Positions 56,674 through 64,000 of a DNA stretch of 64,000 bases are shown here, piece by piece. The notes under the pieces are model-generated. The model saw nothing but the letters and a program-made list of their open reading frames with translations. It searched no databases and had not been told where the DNA came from. Source of the DNA: Combretum micranthum (taxonomy: Eukaryota > Streptophyta > Magnoliopsida > Myrtales > Combretaceae); NCBI GenBank assembly GCA_024138025.1, contig JAMXBD010001387.1:1-64000 (forward strand), read 5' to 3'. Within the stretch, counting starts at the first letter, position 1; each line of letters opens with the position of its first letter. The translations under genes and the position numbers were made by a program.

Positions 56674-58977
56674 AATCATCTTCATAGATGATATTTTGAT
56701 ATACTCCAAGAATAAGGAACAAAATGAGGAACATCTTCGGATGGCATTACAAACTATGAGGGAAAACAAGTTGTACACCAAATTATCCAAATGTGACTTT
56801 TGGTTGGATAGAATGTCTTTTCTTGGACATATTGTAACAGAGAAGGGATATCAATTGACCCAGAAAAGATTAAGGCTATAGTGGAGTGGAAACAGCCACA
56901 AACAGTTACCAAAGTAAGAAGTTTCTTAGGATTGGCTGGTTATTATAGCAAGTTTGTGAAAGATTTTTTGAAGATAGCTAAGCCACTTACTCAATTGGCG
57001 CAAAAGAGCGAAAAGTTTGTTTAGATAGATAAAAGAGAGCAGAGTTTCCAAGAATTAAAATAACGGTTGGTATCGGCACCAATCTTAGTTCTGCCAGACC
57101 CAAAAAAGTCCTATATGGTGCATAGTGACGCTTCAAGGAATGGCCTTGGATGTGTGCTAATGTAAGAAGGAAAGGTTATTGCCTATGCCGCTCGATAGTT
57201 AAGAACACACTAGCAGAACTATCCTACGCATCATCTGGAATTGGCCGCAATTGTCTTTGCCTTGAAACTTTAGAGACATTATCTGTATGGGCAAAGGTGT
57301 GAAGTATACACGGATCACAAAAGTCTTAAATATTTATTCACATAGAATAAATTAAATATGAGGCAAAGAATATGGTTGGAACTGATAAAGGACTATGATT
57401 TAGGAATAAATTACTGTCTAGGGAAAGTGAATGCAGTTGCAGATGCCGATGCCCTAAGTCGGAAAAGTTATGGAGAAGTAGCTGCTTTACTCACAAGTCA
57501 AAGAGATCTAATCAAAGATTTTGAGAAGCTGAGAATTGAGTTCGTAGACCAAAGTGCAGAGCTTGAAATAGCTAATCTAGTATTGGAACCAACATTGATT
57601 GAAAGGATCAAAGAAGCCTAAAGGTATGATGAAATAATACAAAGGATTAAAAAGGAAACTCAAGAAGGAAAATACCTAAACATTGAAATAGATGACGATG
57701 ATGTGATCAGAATGAAGGGCAAATTGTCTGTGCCCGAAGATGGGGAATTAAGAAAAGAGACAATGAGTGAAGCCCACAACTCTGGTTATACTTTGCATCC
57801 TAGAGGTATCAAGATATACCCAGACTTGAAAAGCCACTATTGGTGGAATGGCATGAAAAGGGATATAGTAGATTATGTGATGAAGTGCCCGATCTGCCAA
57901 CAAGTAAAAATAGAACACTAAAGGCCAAGAGGATTGTTAAAGCCTTTATCCATCCCCAAATGGAAGTGGGATCAGATGTCCATGGACTTAGTGTGTGGTT
58001 TTCCAAAGACTTCCTTGGGTTATGATGCCGTATGGGTAATAGTGGATCGGTTAACTCAGTCAGTGCAGTTCTTACCCATTAACATGACATATTTAATGGA
58101 TGAGTTGACTAAAGATCTACATTCGTGAGATTTTACGACTACATAGCATACCAGCAGGAATCATTTCGGACAGGGACCTGAATTCGTGTCCAAGTTCTAG
58201 ACAAGTTATAGAAGAGTTTGGGTACAAAGTTGCACTTCAGTACGACATACCACCCTCAGACCGATGGACAGTCTGAGTGAACAATCCAAACCTTGGAAGA
58301 CATGTTAAGAGCCTGTGTTTTGGAATTCAAAGGGAACTGGGATAACCATATACCCCTCATCGAGTTTGCTTACAACAACAGCTATCACTCAACTATTCAG
58401 ATGCCACCCTACGAAGCCCTATATGGACGGCGTTGTAGGTCTTCTCTGTTTTGGGATAATGTGGAAAAACTTGCTATCGGGCCAATAAGGTTAGCGTGAT
58501 CCGATAAAAAATTAAAGAAGCTAAAGACAAGCAAAAGAGTTGGGTAGACTTGAAAAGAAGAAAACTCGAGTTTAAAGTAGGCGACTATGTGTATCTAAAA
58601 ATAAGTTCAATTAAGAGTATAAGAAGGGTACGAACCTAAGGGAAACTAAGTCCGAGATATAATGGACCGTTTGAAATATTGGAAGGAGTTGGAGACTTAA
58701 CGTACCGGCTGGCCAACCACCAAACTTGTCAAGAGTTCACAATGTGTTCCATGTGTCGGTATTAAGGAAGTATGTACCCGACCTTAAAAAGATTTTGGAA
58801 TTGGAAACCATTCAACTGAAAGAGAATTTGACCTATGAAGAACATCCCATAAGGATTCTAGATAAAAAAACCCAAAAGCTTCGGAGCAAAGAAATTCAGT
58901 ACGTTAAGGTGTTGTGGAGAAACCATGCCTCCGAGGAAGCTACTTGGGAAGCTGAAGAGGAGATTCGAAAAAAGTAA
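56674..58977 (+). pseudogene. Tekay-1 RT end, RNase H, integrase, chromodomain
   Basis: Resumes with [19 protein letters not shown] (catalytic RT box), [16 protein letters not shown], then RNase H (SDASRNGLGCVLM; YTDHKSLKYLF; an AD duplication before ALSRK). Integrase has HNSGYTLHP…WWNGMKRDIVDYVMKCPICQQVK and MDLVCGFPK; its core is broken near 58130-58280. The end encodes a chromodomain (HPIRILDKKTQKLRSKEIQY, VKVLWRNHASEEATWEAEEEI), stopping at 58977. Many nonsense codons, several TGG-to-TAG or CAG-to-TAG. The chromodomain, usually a targeting module for modified histones, is the clearest clade marker. Confidence 0.85.
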
Positions 58978-59035
58978 CTCGAGTTGTTTGAAAGACAAGG
59001 TACATCAGTTTAGTTTTGAGGACAAAACTCTGTTT

Positions 59036-59048
59036 AAGGTGGGAAGGT
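59036..59048 (+). other. Tekay-1 polypurine tract
   Basis: AAGGTGGGAAGGT immediately before LTR start TGTAAACCCC, after the common Tekay string GAGGACAAAACTCTGTTTAAGG. Confidence 0.75.
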
Positions 59049-62000
59049 TGTAAACCCCGATTTTCCTAGTAATCAAGTAAACTTCGAAAACCGGAAACCA
59101 AAATCCTAAACCGAATTAGTATAAACCTTGTGAGAGAAACTTAGGAACCCTAGATCCGGCTTTCCTTCGGTTTCTAATTAAAAGAACTTTTATAAATAAT
59201 TTAAAGAGGAATATTGTTTTAAAGTATATTTCAAACCATAAAGTTCTTATTTCGAAAAATTTTCTATTCCGGGCCTTCCCAAGATCCATTACGGAAAAGC
59301 GAGCCCTGGAACTAGAAATTCGAAAAAATATTCTGAAATACTCTTTAGAACCAAAATTTAATAAGGATTTCAAAAATATAAGTTTTATAATTTTTCGGGT
59401 TATAAAAATTACAGATATAGTTTTTTTCTCGTATTTTCTTTACTACCGGTAAAGTAATTGTCTTGTTTACTATTCATTGCTATTCACAAGTACAACCTAC
59501 TACACACACAAGCCATACCCTAGTCTTACATCCTTACAAGCACTCAATTACATTTTCTTTTCCAATGAAAATTTGTCTCTTAACAAATTATTACATTTAA
59601 TACTTTTTATTATATAAATTATAAAATAAAACAATTTCAACTCTCCCTCTCTCCTCCCCACACTCAAACCGGCGTAACCGCCCACCCCTCCCCCCCTTCC
59701 TTTTATGCCTCACTTGTATTTTTTTTATCTAATTTATTAAGATAATAACCCTAATTTACTTCATATATATACTCATTTACACTATCTCTCCTCATTTCTA
59801 CTCTTTCATCATTCAAAGTAAAAATCCTCTCCATTTTTCCCCTTTGTGCCATGAGCTCCCCACATCTTTCCCCCCCCCCCCCCCCACAAGCTCATTTCTT
59901 CTTCATTTCCACTTGATTCAAACCTTAGGTGATGAATCCTAAACCCTTTACTACCATTAAATCTTGTAATGGCAAGATTATTCATGGGTATTTTCACATT
60001 AAATCCCCATGAGCACTTACTAGGAACAAGAAAATACCACTACATGAATATCAAGCCATCACAAGAGTAGATCTTGTGTTTAAAGGAGTTTTTGTTGGAA
60101 TATCTTCATGTTCATGCATATAATAGTAGAGTAAAGTAGAGATCTTGCATAAAAGTCTATATTCATGCTTTCAAACTTCATTTCATGTATCATAAGTAGT
60201 AGATCTAGCATTTAGATACCTATATTATACTTGACATTCATGATCTCATTAATATTTGGTGTTTTAATGCATTAATGCTCATAAAAGCTTTGTCTTGTGT
60301 AAATAAATGTTGTAGTTAGTAAGTCTTTAAGTAGATAAGACAAGAAACTGGAAAAAGAAAAACTTTTGTTGAAATGTTCACATGAAAAATTCGTATAAAT
60401 TCAAAACCATGCTTTAAAGACCCTTTTATCAACTTCAAAACTTGTGTTTTATATAAAAAATGAAGAGTATAGGTAATAGATATCATTAAGTGATGATTTT
60501 GATAAGTTGGAATGAGATTTGACAAGAGGAACATGCAAAACAAAGAGTAGAAACAATATAGGAAATTTTGAGTTACTACTCAATTTAGGAAATTCGTAAT
60601 TTTGGATTATTGCCATAAAAACACCTATTTTTTAAGCTCAAAATGAAAGTTTTATTTAGTAAATGAAGTCATTAGGGGATAGGCATAATAAAGCCTTAAA
60701 TTTTAATGCATTAAACAAGTTTTTGTTATAGAAAATATTCAAAAATTAAATTTTGAAAAATTCGGAATTTTGAATAAATCCTATTTGAAAACATGTTCAC
60801 AAAGTATAAAATGGAAATTTTTATGTAAAAATGAAGGTCTTAAGTAATAGATATTATGAAGACTCAATTCTAATAAAGATAACTAGAAATTCCTAAGAAT
60901 TAATCCCAAAACACAAGTGAATTTTCAAAGTTAGGAAACTAGTTTTGTTAAAAGAAAATAATCATGGAGTCTTGCAAATAAAAAGTTTCTAAATTTTCCT
61001 TTTAGTAAATATTGTTAAGAGCTTGCATACATTAAACACATCACATGTCATTCATGCTAGGAAATCATCAATAATGCATGTATAATTGAAATATCAAGTA
61101 GAAACATTTCAAACATTTACAAAACTATTTTTCGGAATTGAAAATTGTTACTGATTAGAACTGATCCTATTGTTTCGTGACCCAAACATTTTCAAAACTT
61201 GAAAATAATATTACAATTAGATATATCTTTTGAAGTAGATAGAAATCGATATATAATTTGCGAAATTCCTAGTTAAAATGACCAAGTTATGGTCGTTTTA
61301 AGTCAGGACTTCCGCAAATTATGAAAATTATGAATTTATTAAGTTTTGATATGTAGTTTGGATTAGTTAAGTGATGAAATAGTCATTAGGGTATTTCTTC
61401 CTTTTTAGGTGACCCCGAGTTCGACGATTCTTTACCACCGGACTATTATTACTAAGAGACCGGTGATCCATGGCCGAGTGAGTACCACTTCCAATTTCAA
61501 TTATTGTGTATGGTTGTAATGATAGTTGCACTAGATATTTAATAAAGATAAAAATGAATATGCATGATGGGGATGAATGGGAGATATATATGGTTGTTGT
61601 TGATATGAGAAATTGAATATAAGAATATCGAAGCCGGGTGATTAACTATTGCTTATATAGATGAATTAGGATTGATTGTCTGCGATTATTGATTGATTAC
61701 TTAAAAAATTGGTGTAATTGACTATTCAACATTGAAAATAAATATGGACTCATTCATATCATAATGGGGATGGAGCATTAGCATTGGTTGGTTGTCGTGA
61801 TCCTAAACGGTGTAAAAGTTGGTTAATCGTGATCCATAAACGAATCATGAGTTGGTTAATCGTGATCCATAAAATGAATTTATAAGTTGGTTGACCATAA
61901 TCCTAAACGGCATATTGAGTAGTACCGCATGATTCCTTTATCTGCTAACCCGGGATGGAGAGCGCAAGTCTATCCACATATGATTTTCGGCTAGTCATAT

Positions 62001-62487
62001 GTTTGATAATTTCATGTGTTTGATGCAGATCACTTGTCTGATTAATCACTTGTTTGATTGATGTGTTATAATTGTGATCTTGGAAGTTCTCACTCACTAA
62101 GCTAGTGTAGCTTAGGTCCTTACAATTCATATGGCTTAGACTGAAACAAGCTACAACTCAGGTACAGGAGCTAGGCGTTTCCTCTAGAAGTTGTATTCAA
62201 ATTGGTTTAGACTTCCGTAGGAAACCAAGAGACCCTGGATGACTGTAATAGATCTCTAGTTAATGCCTCTTAGATTTTGTAACTAATTACAAATGTGTTT
62301 TGATTTATATTCCATTACTAGTGAATGCTAAATTAAACTCCTTAACTCCATCGGTTCGAGTATTTTATTATCGTAAAGGAACGCCTTACATCTATACAAG
62401 ACTCCCGAAGGACTTGGGTAGTGATTCGTGAGTCTTGTATGGCATGTGGCGGACTGTTACATTTACGGTATCTCTTAGGGCGTGACA
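59049..62487 (+). repeat. Tekay-1 3' LTR
   Basis: 3,439 bp, TGTAAACCCCG…TTAGGGCGTGACA. This uninterrupted copy gives the empty-site sequence for the Athila insertion (CATGATCTCATTAATA near 60240). It includes a 16-C run at 59870. Confidence 0.88.
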
Positions 62488-62668
62488 TATAAGGTACGCT
62501 AGCTTAGTGAGATTCACATCCAAAATTAAATTCTCAACAGACAGTATATATATACTAGGCAAATTATATTAACATCCATATGAATACATAAACACGTGAG
62601 CATACAATACATAAGACTTTCCGAGAGTCTTATGTTGAATGGATTTACGCCCTCCATTCAGGATTAGG
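62488..62668 (-). repeat. Tekay-2 LTR, further segment, reversed
   Basis: After the TATAA duplication, the plus strand reads the reverse of a Tekay LTR interior (AGCTTAGTGAG; TTACGCCCTCCATTCAGG). Together with 16060-16072 and 9063-9472 it forms one LTR. Truncated at about 62668 by the next element. Confidence 0.7.
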
Positions 62669-62670
62669 TG

Positions 62671-64000
62671 TGTTGATTTCTCTCAATAGATGATTTTGAT
62701 GATAACAAAAAGAGGTAAATGATTCTCATATAAATTGTTTAAGTATGCAGCAATGAATATTAACAATATAGAACTATCTCAGAAAGTTTATCAGAAGGTT
62801 TCTATGAGATCTGCAGCATTATTTTTTGGTCATCAGAGGAAAAGGCAAAAGGTTCATAACTTTATGAAAATCGAGTGTTTTTCAAATCAAATTTAGATTC
62901 TGAAGACCTAGCTCCAAATGTTGAGTATAAATTGGGTGTTATGCTCAATGTGTTTCACAAAGTCGGATTAAAATCCACAGGGATTAATATTAGAATTTAA
63001 ACTCGGTTGAAGGAACACGAATATACGGTTGAAGGAAATTAAGCTTAAATTGAATGAAGCTCAAAATCTTTTTTATGTTATAAAAAAAGTGAATTATATT
63101 TGAGAAGAAAGTTAGTGTGCATAATATGAAGTATTTACAAAATCAGGATTTTATGGATTGTGTCCAAATTGTTTTTACGCAAAGAATATGGAAGACAGAG
63201 GATGAACAGTAATAGACATGCAGTGATTCAATGTAGGATAAATTCAAGTCTGAATTTTCAGTTTAAAGATAAGCACATTAGTTGTTGGGTATTTGAATTA
63301 TCATCTGAAGCTGGATTACGAAGATAATCCCAAGAATTCAAAATTCAAAGTGAGTCAATTGAAGGATAAATGCAAATTGATATTTCGAGGATCCACGAGC
63401 TGATCTCACGTACGACAAATCTGGAAAAGCTAATTTGGTTATTCTTCTAGCCATTGCAGTATTGAGAATAAAAAACGAGATAGCAGATCACGGAAAATAA
63501 ATCAACAATTATGTGAACATCAGATCTCAGAAAGTTCAAGCTCCCATTTGAAAACTGTCATATTTTTATTGTTACTGTTCATTGAGCAAATAGTTGAGGA
63601 AATTCAATTTTTATATTCCTCGTGATTTTGATTTTATTGTTTATGAGTTGAGAGTTACAAGTAGGCTTAGTTGATTGATTGTTTGAGAGAATCAAGCTAA
63701 GTGAATTGTAACCAAAGGGTTGGCAAGAACTTGTAACTTTTTTTCTTGATTGGATAGTGGAACACAACCTGTGAGGAGTACCGGGACCTTGGCTTGGAGC
63801 TGGAAGAGAAGATTGATGCACGAGGCGGAACCTCTATACATTGATTTGCAATTTCTTCTCCTTATCTCTCTTTAATTTCGTGTTTGATTATTTATGTTTT
63901 ATATGTGTGATATATGCTCAGAAAGTTTGTTGCATATAGTTTCTTACTCAGAAGGTTAATCAGAAAGTAAATTTTTCACATTTTTCTTACTTAGAGAGTT
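62671..64000 (+). mobile_element. Copia (SIRE-like) LTR, runs off the window
   Basis: Starts TGTTGATTTCTC, with TTTGATGATAACAAAA soon after, a hallmark of SIRE/Maximus copia LTRs. Near the right edge GGCGGAACCTCTATACATTG and a T-rich stretch resemble the LTR 3' half. No ORF above background. The start could also be TG at 62669. No PBS or second LTR is in view, so the clade is tentative. Confidence 0.45.

Larger units (their letters stand above)
16073..62487 (+). mobile_element. Tekay-1 chromovirus, full length, heavily interrupted
   Basis: Flanked by TATAA (16068-16072, 62488-62492). Its parts in order: 5' LTR (16073-17310 and 36005-38279), PBS 38288-38299, accessory ORF, gag with zinc knuckles, protease, RT, RNase H, integrase, chromodomain, polypurine tract, 3' LTR 59049-62487. 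Four younger insertions interrupt it (17311-35999, 39521-42063, 43591-48456, 49810-56673). The C-terminal chromodomain and ~3.4-kb LTRs fit the Tekay/Del clade. Many nonsense changes; not functional. Confidence 0.85.

Overview
The window is plant nuclear DNA made almost entirely of LTR retrotransposons inserted into one another. I see no ordinary host gene, rRNA, tRNA or CRISPR array. Plant origin follows from the element types: Ty3/gypsy chromoviruses of Tekay and CRM type, an Athila-type element with a tRNA-Asp primer-binding site, an Ogre/Tat-like element with its extra ORF1, and a copia LTR resembling SIRE. AT-rich LTRs, repeated nesting and several CRM-type copies suggest heterochromatin, possibly pericentromeric, of a large-genome eudicot. 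The species cannot be named from this.

Layout. 1-4465: reversed Ogre/Tat-like element (ORF1, PBS, LTR), cut by the window edge. 4489-4982: LTR fragment fused to a truncated CRM-type element (4983-8748) whose 3' LTR holds a small reversed protease-only element (7074-8586). 8749-9472: reversed leader and LTR end of Tekay-2. The rest of that LTR reappears at 16060-16072 and 62493-62668, because a reversed CRM element (9473-16054, target duplication GAAAC) and a forward Tekay element, Tekay-1 (16073-62487, duplication TATAA), sit in it 13 bp apart.

Tekay-1 is itself interrupted. Its 5' LTR holds an Athila-type element (17311-35999, GATCT). That element contains a reversed Tekay-like LTR with a forward solo LTR inside it (19828-23371, GTTAA), a CRM solo LTR (27321-28120, ACTTC), and a reversed protease-only element in its 3' LTR (31759-34323, AAGAA). 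The Tekay-1 leader holds an accessory ORF (38429-39495) and a second protease-only element (39521-42063). Its gag/protease junction holds a three-LTR composite (43591-48456, CCGTG). Its RT is split just before the catalytic FIDD box by a young CRM element (49810-56673, AATCA). The 3' end has RNase H, integrase, chromodomain and 3' LTR (to 62487). A copia-type LTR begins near 62670 and runs off the window.

How the parts relate. Most coding regions are decayed by C-to-T type nonsense changes and small indels. CRM-type copies encode gag, protease, RT, RNase H and integrase, and could have supplied proteins to two small families (F and H) that share the same initiator-Met-type PBS and a related protease but lack RT and integrase. 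The most unusual items are the accessory ORF between the Tekay PBS and gag, with an N-terminal motif shared by two diverged copies; protease-only elements whose two LTRs are different sequences; and arrays of TAACTG or GCCGCC motifs just upstream of the LTR TATA boxes.
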